Assembly (NCBI GenBank): GCA_021732005.1
Contig: JAKFVT010000059.1
Span: 248,001 to 312,000 of the forward strand
DNA from: Mycobacterium sp.
GTDB taxonomy: Bacteria; Actinomycetota; Actinomycetes; Mycobacteriales; Mycobacteriaceae
DNA: 64,000 nucleotides
Direction: 5' to 3'
Shown: one piece after another, positions 15,404-24,573 of the stretch
Layout: each line of letters opens with the position of its first letter
Position numbering within the stretch: position 1 is the stretch's first letter
Notes under the pieces: generated by a model
The model's input: the letters and a program-made list of their open reading frames with translations, nothing else
Databases searched by the model: none
Told to the model about the DNA's origin: nothing
Made by a program: the position numbers and the translations under genes

Positions 15404-16995
15404 TGAGCGATACGGAGATGCGCCTGCCCGGCTCGGTCGCCGAGGTGATGGCCAGCCCCGAGGGACCGCAGATCGGGGCCTTCTTCGATCTGGACGGCAC
15501 GCTGGTGGCCGGTTTCACCGCTGTCATCCTGACTCGGGAGCGTTTCCGCAGCCGTGACATGGGCATCGGGGAGCTCATCACGATGATCGCCGCGGGCCTG
15601 AACCATCAGCTCGGCCGGCTGGAATTCGAAGAGCTGATCACCAAAGCGTCGCAGGCCCTTCGCGGACGCGCACTGAGCGATCTGCACGAGATCGGCGACC
15701 GGATGTTCGTACAGCAGATCGAGAAGCGGATCTATCCCGAGATGCGCGAACTGGTGCACGCGCACATGGAGCGCGGTCACACCGTCGTGCTCAGCTCCTC
15801 GGCGCTGACCCTTCAGGTCGAGCCGGTGGCCCGCTTCCTCGGTATCGAGAGCACGCTGACCAACCGGTTCGAGGTCGACGAGAACGACGTGCTGACCGGC
15901 GAGGTGGTGCGGCCCATCCTGTGGGGCCCGGGCAAGGCCAACGCCGTCCAGAAGTTCGCCGCCGACAACGACATTGACCTCAAACAGTCCTACTTCTACG
16001 CCGACGGCGACGAGGACGTCGCGCTGATGTATCTGGTCGGCAACCCTCGGCCGACCAACCCCGAGGGCAAGATGGCCGCGGTGGCCCGGCGGCGGGGCTG
16101 GCCGATCCTGCGGTTCTCCAGCCGTGGCAGCGGTGGTCTGATGGGCCAGGTGCGAACGCTGCTCGGCGTTGGCGCACTGGTGCCCGCCGCGACCGGCGCC
16201 ATCTGGTGGGGGACGCTGACCCGCAGCCGACGGCGTGGCCTGAACTTCTTCACCACCGCGTTCCCTAACCTGTTGTTGGCCGTCAATGGCGTGCGGCTCA
16301 ACGTCCTTGGTGAAGAGAACCTCCGCAAGCAGCGGCCCGCGGTGTTCATCTTCAACCACCGCAACAACGCCGACCCCGTCATCGCGGCGTCGCTGTTGCG
16401 GGACAACTGGACCGGAGTCGGCAAGAAGGAACTGAAGGACGATCCCGTCGTCGGAACGCTGGGCAAGCTGGTCGACACCGTCTTCATCGACCGGGACGAC
16501 CCGAAGGCGGCGCTGGAAACCATGCACGAGGTCGAGAATCTGGTCGCCAAAGGCTTGTCGATCATGATCGCGCCCGAAGGCACCCGGCTGGACACCCGGA
16601 CCGTCGGCCCGTTCAAGAAGGGGCCCTTCCGGCTGGCCATGGCCGCGGGGGTGCCGGTGGTGCCGATCGTGATCCGCAACGCCGAGGTGATCGCCTCCCG
16701 CGACTCCTCAACGATGAATCCCGGCGAGGTGGATATCGTTGTGTATCCGCCTCTTTCGGTGGCGGACTGGACGTTGGACGACCTGTCGGAACGGATCGAA
16801 GGGGTTCGTCAGCTGTATCTGGACACGCTGAAGAACTGGCCGACCGGCGAGGTGCCGGTACACGACATCTACAAGAAAGCGCCGGCCAAAAAAGCCGCCA
16901 AGAAAGCGCCCGCCAAAAAGGCGGCCGCGAAGAAGGCACCGGCCAAGAAAGCAGCCGCCAAGTCGCAGTCGCCGAGCGCCAAGGGCCGCCGATGA
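15403..16995 (+). CDS. plsC: Fused HAD-type phosphatase and 1-acylglycerol-3-phosphate acyltransferase with Lys/Ala tail
   Basis: 530 residues from ATG 15403. Residues 20-240 are a HAD-IB hydrolase (FFDLDGTLVAG near 27, SSSALT, YFYADGDEDVALM). Residues 275-490 are a PlsC-type acyltransferase with the HX4D motif NHRNNAD near 319 and EGTR near 390. The last 40 residues repeat PAKKA units and end in KGRR, a basic tail that may bind acidic membrane or nucleic acid. The gene is coupled at both ends: TGATG with WS/DGAT and ATGA with plsB. It likely acylates lysophosphatidate and may dephosphorylate phosphatidate, though the HAD substrate is uncertain. It resembles Rv2483c. Confidence 0.85.
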   Translation: MSDTEMRLPGSVAEVMASPEGPQIGAFFDLDGTLVAGFTAVILTRERFRSRDMGIGELITMIAAGLNHQLGRLEFEELITKASQALRGRALSDLHEIGDRMFVQQIEKRIYPEMRELVHAHMERGHTVVLSSSALTLQVEPVARFLGIESTLTNRFEVDENDVLTGEVVRPILWGPGKANAVQKFAADNDIDLKQSYFYADGDEDVALMYLVGNPRPTNPEGKMAAVARRRGWPILRFSSRGSGGLMGQVRTLLGVGALVPAATGAIWWGTLTRSRRRGLNFFTTAFPNLLLAVNGVRLNVLGEENLRKQRPAVFIFNHRNNADPVIAASLLRDNWTGVGKKELKDDPVVGTLGKLVDTVFIDRDDPKAALETMHEVENLVAKGLSIMIAPEGTRLDTRTVGPFKKGPFRLAMAAGVPVVPIVIRNAEVIASRDSSTMNPGEVDIVVYPPLSVADWTLDDLSERIEGVRQLYLDTLKNWPTGEVPVHDIYKKAPAKKAAKKAPAKKAAAKKAPAKKAAAKSQSPSAKGRR

Positions 16996-19319
16996 CCCAC
17001 ACCGACCACCTGGCCGACTTCAGCACCACCGACGACGCGCTGGTGCTGGCATCGGTGTCGTCGAAGGCGGAGTTCGAGCTGCTCAACGACTGGCTGCACG
17101 CGCAGCGGCGGGCGCACCCCGACACCAAGGTAGAGGTGCTGCGCCTGCCCGCCGGCGATCCGCCGCCCGGGGTGGTGGCCCAACTCGTCGAAGAACTCGG
17201 CGTCGGGGAGGACCGGCTGGTCGTCCCGGTGCGGGTCTTCTGGGTGCCCGGCGGACTACCGACCCGGGTCAAGGTCGTCGGCCTGATCTCCGGGCGGGAC
17301 ACCTACCGACCGCCAGAAGTGCTGCAGCGCAGAATCCTTCGCCGCGATCCGTCCCGCGCCCGCATCGTCGCCGGCGAACCGGCGAAGGTCTCCGAGCTGC
17401 GCCAGCAATGGCACGAGAACACCGTCGGCGACAGCCCCCGGGACTTCGCGCGCTTCGTGCTGCGCCGCGCCCGGCTCGCGATCGAGCGGATGGAACTGCG
17501 GCTGCTCGGGCCGGAATACAAGTCGCCGCAACTGATCACCGACGAACTGATGTCCTCGACGCGTTTCATGGAGGGTCTGGAGAAGATCCCCGATGCCGAG
17601 CCCGCCAAGGCCGAGGAGATGCTCAACGAGCTCGCCACGGGCTGGAGCAGGTTCTCTGTCGACCTGATCCCCAACCTCGGGCGGGCGATCTTCAGCCGTG
17701 GCTTCGATCCTCGAATCGACTACGACAGCATGGAAATCGAGTCGATGCGGCGCGGCCTCGAAGACCATCCGGCCGTCTTGCTGTGGTCGCACCGGTCCTA
17801 CCTCGACGGCGTCATCGTCCCGGTGGCGATGCAGGAGAACCGACTTCCGCCGGCACACACTTTCGCCGGGATCAACCTCTCGTTCGGGTTCATGGGCCCG
17901 CTGATGCGCCGCTCCGGCGTGATCTTCCTGCGCCGCAAGCTCGACGACCCGGTGTACAAGTACGTGCTGCGGCAGTTCGTCGGCTACATCGTCGAGAAGC
18001 GATTCAACCTCAGCTGGTCGATCGAGGGAACCCGGTCACGCACCGGAAAGATGTTGCCGCCCAAGCTCGGACTGCTCGCCTACGTCGCCGACGCGTATCT
18101 GGACGGCCGCAGCGAAGACATTCTGCTGCAGCCGGTGTCGATCAGCTTCGACCAGCTCCACGAGACCACGGAATACGCGGCCTATGCCCGTGGTGGCGAG
18201 AAGACGCCGGAGAGCGCCGAATGGCTGTACAAATTCATCAAGGCTCAGGGCGAACGCAATTACGGCAAGATCTACGTCCGCTTCCCCGAAGCGGTGTCGA
18301 TGCGCCAGTACCTCGGCGAACCGGGCGGCTCGATCGCCTCGGACGAGGCCGCCAAACGACTGGCCATGCAGAAGATGGCCTTCGAGGTGGCCTGGCGGAT
18401 TCTCCGGGTGACACCGATCAACGCCAGCGGCCTGGTGTCCGCGCTGCTGCTCACCACCCGCGGCCGGGCGCTGACGCTCAACCAGCTGCACCACACCCTG
18501 CAGGACTCGCTGGATTACCTTGAGCGCAAACAGAACCCGGTCACCAACAGCGCGCTGAGGCTGCGCACGCCGGACGGAGTGCGAGCCGCGGTCGACGCGT
18601 TGTCCAACGGTCATCCGGTGACCCGGGTCGACGGCGGCCACGAGCCGGTGTGGCGAATCGCGCCGGAGCACGAGCACGAGGCGGCCTTCTACCGGAACAC
18701 CTTGATCCATGCGTTCCTGGAGACCTCGATCGCCGAACTGGCGCTGGCCCATGCCGGTCGCGCACCCGACGGCGATCGGGTGGAGGTGTTCTGGGATCAG
18801 GCGATGCGCCTGCGCGACTTGCTGAAGTTCGACTTCTACTTCGCCGATTCCGCGGCCTTCCGCGAGCACCTCGCCGAAGAGATGTCATGGCAACGCGATT
18901 GGGAGGTCCAGGTCGCCGCGGGAGGTGAAGCGGTGGACAGCCTGCTGCGTGACAAGAAGCCGTTGATGGCGCACGCCATGCTGCGACCTTTCATCGAGGC
19001 GTACACGATCGTCGCCGACGTCCTGTGTGACGCCCCGGGCGACGTCCAAGAGAAGGAACTCACCAAGATGGCCCTGGGCGTGGGCGCCCAGTATGCCGCT
19101 CAGGGCCGGGTTCGCAGCAACGAGGCAGTGTCGGCGCTGTTGTTCGCGACGGCGCGGCAGGTCGCCGCGGACCAGAATCTGCTGCAGGCCGACCCGGATC
19201 TGCGGGAGCGGCGAGGGGCTTTCCTGCACGAACTGCGCAGCATCCTGACCGACATGGACCGCATCCACGAGCTCTCCAGCGAACAGTTCTATGCCCGTGA
19301 GCTCAGGCAGCGCGAGTAG
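16992..19319 (+). CDS. plsB: Glycerol-3-phosphate acyltransferase PlsB
   Basis: 775 residues from ATG 16992, overlapping the previous stop by four bases. The acyltransferase core carries the HX4D motif in LWSHRSYLDG near residue 267, FAGINLSFGFMGPL, a GVIFLRR motif, and IEGTRSRTGK near 344. Length and order match bacterial PlsB (PlsB2, Rv2482c, in M. tuberculosis). It makes lysophosphatidate from glycerol-3-phosphate and acyl-CoA at the inner membrane, the first step of glycerolipid synthesis. With the two upstream genes it forms an operon covering early and late glycerolipid steps. Confidence 0.92.
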   Translation: MTHTDHLADFSTTDDALVLASVSSKAEFELLNDWLHAQRRAHPDTKVEVLRLPAGDPPPGVVAQLVEELGVGEDRLVVPVRVFWVPGGLPTRVKVVGLISGRDTYRPPEVLQRRILRRDPSRARIVAGEPAKVSELRQQWHENTVGDSPRDFARFVLRRARLAIERMELRLLGPEYKSPQLITDELMSSTRFMEGLEKIPDAEPAKAEEMLNELATGWSRFSVDLIPNLGRAIFSRGFDPRIDYDSMEIESMRRGLEDHPAVLLWSHRSYLDGVIVPVAMQENRLPPAHTFAGINLSFGFMGPLMRRSGVIFLRRKLDDPVYKYVLRQFVGYIVEKRFNLSWSIEGTRSRTGKMLPPKLGLLAYVADAYLDGRSEDILLQPVSISFDQLHETTEYAAYARGGEKTPESAEWLYKFIKAQGERNYGKIYVRFPEAVSMRQYLGEPGGSIASDEAAKRLAMQKMAFEVAWRILRVTPINASGLVSALLLTTRGRALTLNQLHHTLQDSLDYLERKQNPVTNSALRLRTPDGVRAAVDALSNGHPVTRVDGGHEPVWRIAPEHEHEAAFYRNTLIHAFLETSIAELALAHAGRAPDGDRVEVFWDQAMRLRDLLKFDFYFADSAAFREHLAEEMSWQRDWEVQVAAGGEAVDSLLRDKKPLMAHAMLRPFIEAYTIVADVLCDAPGDVQEKELTKMALGVGAQYAAQGRVRSNEAVSALLFATARQVAADQNLLQADPDLRERRGAFLHELRSILTDMDRIHELSSEQFYARELRQRE

Positions 19320-19334
19320 CCATACGCTGAAACG

Positions 19335-21332
19335 ATGACCGCACCCGCCGCCCGTCCCGCCGCGGTCTGGCCGGTGTTGTCGATGGTGGCCCTGCTGGCC
19401 GGCATCACCGCCGCCGGCATCGGTGCGCTGTCCCTGGCCGATGCGCTGACGGCGACCGGACTGCCCGATCCCGGGCCCGTCACCACGCTGGGCCTGCCGT
19501 TCGTGCAGGCCGCAGGGGAGATCGCGGCGGTTCTGGCGGTGGGCTCGTTCCTGTTCGCGACGTTCTTCGTCCCACCGCAGGACAACGGAGTGCTCGACGT
19601 CGCCGGTTACCGTGCGCTGCGGATCGGCGTCGCCGCCTCCGGGGCGTGGGCGGTCAGCGCGACATTGCTTGTCCCACTGACCGTTTCCGACGTCTCCGGC
19701 CAGCCGTTGCGTGAGCACCTCAACCCGGTGCAGCTGTGGTCGGTGGCGAGCCTGGTCGACACCGCCGGCGCCTGGCGCTGGACGGCGTTCCTGGCATTGG
19801 GTGTCGCCATCGCGGGCCGGGCGGTGTTGCGTTGGTCGTGGACGCCGCTGCTGCTGGCCGGATCGCTGATCACGTTGGTGCCGCTCGGCTTGACCGGGCA
19901 CTCCTCGGCCGGCGGATCCCACGACGTCGGCACCAACAGCCTGATGATCCACCTGTTGGCGGGCGCCCTGTGGGCCGGCGGATTACTGGCCCTGCTGGTG
20001 CACGCGCTGCGCGGCGGCGAGCACGCCGACCTGGCGGCGCGGCGATTCTCCGCGGTGGCGCTCTGGTGCTTCGTGGCGATGGGGCTCTCCGGGTTGATCA
20101 ACGCCTTCGTCCGGATTCGGCTCGGTGACCTGTTCTCGACGGACTACGGCTGGCTGGTGGTGGGCAAGATCGTCGCTCTGTGCGTTCTGGGTGCGATCGG
20201 GTGGCGGCAGCGCCGCGGGCCGGTGGCCGCGCTGCAGGCCGACCCGCGGGCCCGCGGTGTGCTGGTCCGGCTGGCGTCGGTGGAGGCCCTGATTTTCGGC
20301 CTCACGTTCGGCATCGCGGTGGGTCTGGGGCGCACCCCACCGCCGCCCCCGCTGGTGGCCAACCCGTCGCCTGCCGAAGTCGGGATCGGCTACGACCTGG
20401 CCGGGCCGCCGACCGTCGCGCGGATCCTGCTGGACTGGCGCTTCGACCTGGTCTTCGGCACGGCGGCGCTCGTGTTCGCCGCGGTGTACCTGGCCGGCGT
20501 GATCCGGTTACGTCGCCGCGGTGACTCGTGGCCACCGGGCCGGACGTTCGCCTGGCTGCTGGGCTGCGCGGCGTTGCTGTTCACCACGTCGTCGGGTGTG
20601 GGCCGCTACATGCCGGCCATGTTCAGCGTCCACATGACGGCGCACATGCTGCTGTCGATGTTGATCCCGGTCCTGCTGGTGCTGGGCGCGCCGGTGACGC
20701 TGGCGTTGCGGGCGCTGCCCGCCGCAGGCAAGGGCAACCCGCCGGGGCCACGCGAGTGGCTGCTCGACGGCCTGCACAGCAAGTGGTCGCGGTTCTTCAC
20801 CCACCCGGTCGTGGCCACGATCGTGTTCGTTGCGGGGTTCTACGGTCTCTACTTCGGCGGCATCTTCGACGCGGCGGCCGGCCTGCACGGCGCGCACGTG
20901 CTGATGAATCTGCATTTCTTGGTCAGCGGCTACCTCTTCTACTGGGTGGTGATCGGCGTCGACCCCACGCCGCGCCCGTTGCCTGCGGTGGCCAAGATCG
21001 CGATGGTGTTCGCCTCGCTGCCGCTGCACGCTTTCTTCGGTGTGGTGATGATGGGCATGGATCAGGTCCTGGGGGAGAGCTTCTACCGTTCGCTGAAGCT
21101 GAGCTGGCATACGAACCTAATCGGCGACCAGCATCTCGGTGGCGGAATCGCTTGGGCGGCAGGTGAAATCCCGCTCGTGGTGGTGATGATCGCGCTGTTG
21201 ATCCAGTGGAGCCGAAGTGACCGGCGCACCGCCAAGCGGCTGGACCGCGCCGCCGAGCGCGACGATGACGCCGATCTGGCCGCCTACAACGCGATGCTGG
21301 CCGAGATGGCGCGCCGGGAAGGAAACCGCTGA
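19335..21332 (+). CDS. CopD-CtaG fusion: copper-resistance/cytochrome oxidase assembly membrane protein
   Basis: 665 residues, with about 15 hydrophobic segments. The N-terminal half (to about 340) is CopD-like (GHSSAGGSHDVGTNSLMIHLLAGALWAGG, split here only for length). The C-terminal half (about 350-640) is the CtaG/caa3 assembly type: MFSVHMTAHMLL, LHGAHVLMNLHFLVSG, YLFYWVVIGVDP and SWHTNLIGDQHLGGG, rich in membrane His and Met expected to handle copper. It probably delivers copper to cytochrome c oxidase or exports it. A protein of similar length and build is Rv0102. It begins 15 bases after plsB but is likely functionally separate. Confidence 0.85.
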   Translation: MTAPAARPAAVWPVLSMVALLAGITAAGIGALSLADALTATGLPDPGPVTTLGLPFVQAAGEIAAVLAVGSFLFATFFVPPQDNGVLDVAGYRALRIGVAASGAWAVSATLLVPLTVSDVSGQPLREHLNPVQLWSVASLVDTAGAWRWTAFLALGVAIAGRAVLRWSWTPLLLAGSLITLVPLGLTGHSSAGGSHDVGTNSLMIHLLAGALWAGGLLALLVHALRGGEHADLAARRFSAVALWCFVAMGLSGLINAFVRIRLGDLFSTDYGWLVVGKIVALCVLGAIGWRQRRGPVAALQADPRARGVLVRLASVEALIFGLTFGIAVGLGRTPPPPPLVANPSPAEVGIGYDLAGPPTVARILLDWRFDLVFGTAALVFAAVYLAGVIRLRRRGDSWPPGRTFAWLLGCAALLFTTSSGVGRYMPAMFSVHMTAHMLLSMLIPVLLVLGAPVTLALRALPAAGKGNPPGPREWLLDGLHSKWSRFFTHPVVATIVFVAGFYGLYFGGIFDAAAGLHGAHVLMNLHFLVSGYLFYWVVIGVDPTPRPLPAVAKIAMVFASLPLHAFFGVVMMGMDQVLGESFYRSLKLSWHTNLIGDQHLGGGIAWAAGEIPLVVVMIALLIQWSRSDRRTAKRLDRAAERDDDADLAAYNAMLAEMARREGNR

Positions 21333-21360
21333 CAGGCGCGAACTGATTCGGCGATGGGGG

Positions 21361-21981
21361 TCATGCGTGGGCGTCGGGGAGACCCAGGCACCGGCAGGCC
21401 ACTCGAGCCAGATCCCGCGCGGCATCGGCTGTCGGCATTGTGGGCATGACGATGTGGCTAAGTGAAAGGCGCACAACACTTTCGACCATCAGCTGAGTGT
21501 CCGCGGGGTCCAGCGAAGGCCATTGAGCGCTCACCCATCCACCGAAAACCGCCATGCCACGGTTGATCAATGGATCACCACGCGTCGTGATGAGAGGTAG
21601 CAGGGACAGATCGCCGTGATCGGGCGCGCGGGTCAGGATCGTCTGCAGCAGCGGATTGTCCTGTGCGACATCGAGGATGTAGCGGCTCGCGTCTTCCACG
21701 GCCCTGAAGAGGTCGCCGGGGTGCAGAGCCAGCCGTGCCTGAACACCGTCGAAAAAGATCGACGTCTCGCGCTCGACGAGAGCTGTGCCCAGGTCGTCTT
21801 TGGTGCCGAACTCGGCGTGCAGGCTCTGCCGGCTGATTCCGACCGATTTCGCGATCGAGCCCATCCGCACTGCCGACCAGCCCCGGTCGAGCACGACCTC
21901 GCGGGCGGTGTCCAGCGCAAGTTCTCTGAGTCGAGCACGACTGAAAGCCCGGGTTTCGGCGCGAAGGTCGACGACAGTCAC
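21361..21981 (-). CDS. TetR/AcrR-family transcriptional regulator
   Basis: 206 residues starting MTVVDLRAETRAF. The N-terminal helix-turn-helix is clear (MGSIAKSVGISRQSLHAEFG near residues 39-59), followed by a helical ligand-binding and dimerisation domain. It is divergent from the three-gene operon at 22131-24447, and the gap holds an AT-rich inverted repeat at 22032-22053. It probably represses its own gene and that operon. The inducer cannot be guessed from sequence; acyl-CoA would fit the enoyl-CoA hydratase in the operon. Confidence 0.88.
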   Translation of the reverse strand: MTVVDLRAETRAFSRARLRELALDTAREVVLDRGWSAVRMGSIAKSVGISRQSLHAEFGTKDDLGTALVERETSIFFDGVQARLALHPGDLFRAVEDASRYILDVAQDNPLLQTILTRAPDHGDLSLLPLITTRGDPLINRGMAVFGGWVSAQWPSLDPADTQLMVESVVRLSLSHIVMPTMPTADAARDLARVACRCLGLPDAHA

Positions 21982-22031
21982 GGCTCGAAGTCTATCGTGC
22001 GCGACAAAAGATAGAGATCGTTAACACTGAT

Positions 22032-22053
22032 TGACAATTTATCAAAAATGTCA
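22032..22053. promoter_or_regulatory. Candidate TetR operator and promoter between divergent genes
   Basis: TGACA (22032-22036) and TGTCA (22049-22053) are the ends of a 22-base imperfect palindrome in which 8 of 11 pairs match; the centre is A/T-rich, unlike the surrounding DNA. TTGACA at 22031-22036 could serve as a -35 box for the rightward operon. It is between the TetR gene start (21981) and the operon start (22131), the standard place for such an operator. Confidence 0.5.
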
Positions 22054-22130
22054 GACAGTGGCGGAGGTCACGCCCGAGTCATCGCGTGTCTGGCCGCGTC
22101 CCCGTGGCGCCCTTGTCATGAAGGAGAACC

Positions 22131-22931
22131 GTGTTGACCACGCCGGAAGCCGGCCGCGTGAGCAGAATCGCCACCGCGCTGGAGGCCTGTTACACGTCGA
22201 TCGAAGACCTGTGCGCTGATCTGAGCGACGCCGACTGGAGGGCACAGTCGCTGTGCCCGGACTGGGATATGCGCGCCGTCGTTCAGCACGTCGCCAGTAT
22301 CGAAGCCGTGATGGCCGGGTGGCTGCCGCATGACGACACCACGCCACCGCCGTTCGAGCGGGCGGCGGAGTTCCTGGCCGGGACCGACGATCCTGCGGTG
22401 CTGGTCGAGAAGGTGCGGAGCGTCTTCGCCGAGCGTCGGCGGGATCTGAGCGCGCTGAGTGCCGCCGATCTGGACCGGCCGTCGTGGATGCCGGTCGGTC
22501 CGGGTACTTACGGGCGGTTCCTGGAGATCCGGGTCTTCGATTTCTGGGTGCACGTCCGCGATATCACAGTTCCGCTGGGCCGCGCGACCGACGATGACGG
22601 TCTCCCGGCCGAGCTGGCGCTGGCTCAGGTCGAGAGCTCGATCGGCTACATCGCCGGCAAGAAGGTGGGTGTGCCTGAGGGCAGCAGTATTGCCTTCAAA
22701 CTGACCGGTCCGCTGGTTCGGGAGATCGACGTCGCGGTGGATGGGCGCGCGAAACTGGTTGATCACCTTGATGATCCGAGTGCCACGCTGACGACGGACT
22801 CGACGACATTCATCATGCTGGCTTGTGGGCGCATCGATCCGCAGGCCCAGATCGATTCGGGTGCGGTCAGCTGGACCGGCGACGCCGAACTCGGTGAGCG
22901 TGCCGCCCGCAACCTGCGGTTCACGATGTGA
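22131..22931 (+). CDS. DinB-like / mycothiol-dependent maleylpyruvate isomerase family protein
   Basis: 266 residues from GTG 22131, five to ten bases after AAGGAG. The N-terminal helical bundle contains the pattern WRAQSLCPDWDMRAVVQHV, typical of actinobacterial TIGR03083/MDMPI proteins, in which a metal-binding His sits in the HV helix. A second conserved segment is RVFDFWVHVRDI. The C-terminal part (about 190-266) is a beta-rich SCP2-like extension. Members are mycothiol-dependent enzymes or of unknown role. The stop overlaps the next start (GTGA). Operon context suggests a detoxification or acyl-CoA pathway. Confidence 0.78.
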   Translation: MLTTPEAGRVSRIATALEACYTSIEDLCADLSDADWRAQSLCPDWDMRAVVQHVASIEAVMAGWLPHDDTTPPPFERAAEFLAGTDDPAVLVEKVRSVFAERRRDLSALSAADLDRPSWMPVGPGTYGRFLEIRVFDFWVHVRDITVPLGRATDDDGLPAELALAQVESSIGYIAGKKVGVPEGSSIAFKLTGPLVREIDVAVDGRAKLVDHLDDPSATLTTDSTTFIMLACGRIDPQAQIDSGAVSWTGDAELGERAARNLRFTM

Positions 22932-23635
22932 CCGGGCGGCCGGAGTTCGTCGACTTCCACTTCGACGTGATGTGTCCGTACGCCTACCAGACCTCGCGGT
23001 GGATCCGCGAGGTGGAGGACCGGACGGGGCTGGTGGTGAACTGGCGGTTCTTCAGCCTCGAGGAGATCAACCGCAGGGAGGGCAAGAAGCACCCGTGGGA
23101 ACGGGACTGGTCCTACGGCTGGTCGATGATGCGTATCGGAGCCCTGTTGCGGCGGCAGTCGATGGACGATGTGGGGGCTTGGTATCAGCGGGCCGGCCAG
23201 GCCCTGCACGTCGACGGGCACAAACCGCACGATCCGGCGGTCGCGCGCCATCTTCTCGACGAGCTGGGTTTCGATCCGGGGCTGGTGGACCAAGCGATCG
23301 CTGATCCCACGACCGGCGATGAGGTGCTGGCCGACCACAGGCGGGTGGTGGCAGCCGATGGCTATGGCGTGCCGACACTGTTCTTCCCCGACGGGCAATG
23401 TTTGTTCGGCCCGGTGCTCGTTGACCCGCCCACCGGCGAGGCGGCGGTTCGGCTGTGGGATGCCGTCGTCGCGTGGACGGAATTCCCGCATCTCTACGAA
23501 CTCCAGCGGCCGAAGACGCCGGCTGACGAACAGCTGATCGCTGAGACGTTCCGGCCGTATCTGGAAGCGCGCGACTGGGTGTCGATCAACCGGGGCGAGG
23601 TCATCAGCTTCGGCGACGGGGGAGTTCAGCGATGA
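22928..23635 (+). CDS. DsbA-family thioredoxin-fold protein (HCCA isomerase/disulphide type)
   Basis: 235 residues from GTG 22928. The N-terminal VDFHFDVMCPYAYQTSRWI gives a CPYA active site, with one cysteine only, as in the DsbA-like/2-hydroxychromene-carboxylate isomerase group. The central helical insert and the GVPTLFF motif with its cis-proline are typical. There is no signal peptide, so it is cytosolic. It may use mycothiol as co-substrate, as related actinobacterial proteins do. Both ends overlap neighbours, so it belongs firmly to the operon. A relative with a full CxxC lies at 40145-40753. Confidence 0.82.
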   Translation: MTGRPEFVDFHFDVMCPYAYQTSRWIREVEDRTGLVVNWRFFSLEEINRREGKKHPWERDWSYGWSMMRIGALLRRQSMDDVGAWYQRAGQALHVDGHKPHDPAVARHLLDELGFDPGLVDQAIADPTTGDEVLADHRRVVAADGYGVPTLFFPDGQCLFGPVLVDPPTGEAAVRLWDAVVAWTEFPHLYELQRPKTPADEQLIAETFRPYLEARDWVSINRGEVISFGDGGVQR

Positions 23636-24447
23636 CCGGAGGCGGCCTGGCCTATGACACGCGCGGCGCGGTCGCTGTCGTGACGATCGACGATGCTCCC
23701 TTCAACCGAATGTCGTTCGCGTTCATGGATTCACTGGAGTCTCTCGTCGCCGACATCGCCGCCGACGAGCAGATCCGCTCGGTCGTCCTCACCGCGGCGG
23801 GTGACCGGAACTTCTCGGTCGGAATGAATCTCAAAGAGTTGACCGGCTCCCTGGGTCAGCCAGCCGAGCTCGACGAGATCTTCGATCAGCGGCTCCGTGT
23901 GCTCTCCGCGATTGAAAACATGGACAAACCCTGGATCGCGACCCTCTTCGGCAATTGTCTCGGGGGCGGCCTGGAACTCCCACTGGCCTGCCATTTCCGG
24001 CTTGCCGCTGACGAGGGCGCGAAAATTGGTCTGCCGGAACTTCATTTGGGAACGGTTCCGGCCTGGGGCGGCAGTGCGCGGCTGGTGCGATGCATCGGTC
24101 GTAACCGTGCGGTCGATCTGATTCTGCGGGCCAAGACCGTCTCGGGTCCGGAAGCGCTGGCCCTGGGTCTGGTCACCGAGGTCTGGCCCAACGCTGAACT
24201 CAAACAGCGGGCAATGGATCTCGGCGAAGAACTGGCGAGGCAGCCGAGGAGCGCGGTGGCCGCGATGCTGCGGTGTTTGGTGGCAAGTGAGGACAGGACG
24301 CTAGCCGAGTCACTACAAGACGAGCGAGCCGCCGTCCACGCCACACTGGGCAGCCCTGACATGGTCGAGGGCCTCACGGCCTTCCTGGAGAAGCGGCAGC
24401 CCAGGTTCAATCGGACGCGCGAGACGCAGTCGGACGTCACCGGCTGA
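23632..24447 (+). CDS. Enoyl-CoA hydratase/isomerase family protein
   Basis: 271 residues. The crotonase fold is recognised by the CoA and oxyanion segments AAGDRNFSVGMNLKEL and GNCLGGGLELPLACHFRLA, and by PELHLGTVPAWGGSARL. The usual first catalytic Glu position holds a Leu in the second segment (GGGLELP has Glu two places on), and the second is within PELHLG, so the precise reaction is unclear. The start overlaps the previous stop (ATGA). It ends the TetR-controlled operon. Likely substrate is an enoyl-CoA from fatty acid or aromatic breakdown. Confidence 0.85.
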   Translation: MTGGGLAYDTRGAVAVVTIDDAPFNRMSFAFMDSLESLVADIAADEQIRSVVLTAAGDRNFSVGMNLKELTGSLGQPAELDEIFDQRLRVLSAIENMDKPWIATLFGNCLGGGLELPLACHFRLAADEGAKIGLPELHLGTVPAWGGSARLVRCIGRNRAVDLILRAKTVSGPEALALGLVTEVWPNAELKQRAMDLGEELARQPRSAVAAMLRCLVASEDRTLAESLQDERAAVHATLGSPDMVEGLTAFLEKRQPRFNRTRETQSDVTG

Positions 24448-24573
24448 TCCAGTTGTCCACAGATCCCGACTGATCCACAACGGGCGACTGTTCGGGCCAT
24501 TCCTGTCGCGTGGTCGTCGGTGAGCTACGGCTCACTGGAGGCGCAACCCAAGCGAATGGAAAGGACCCAAGCC

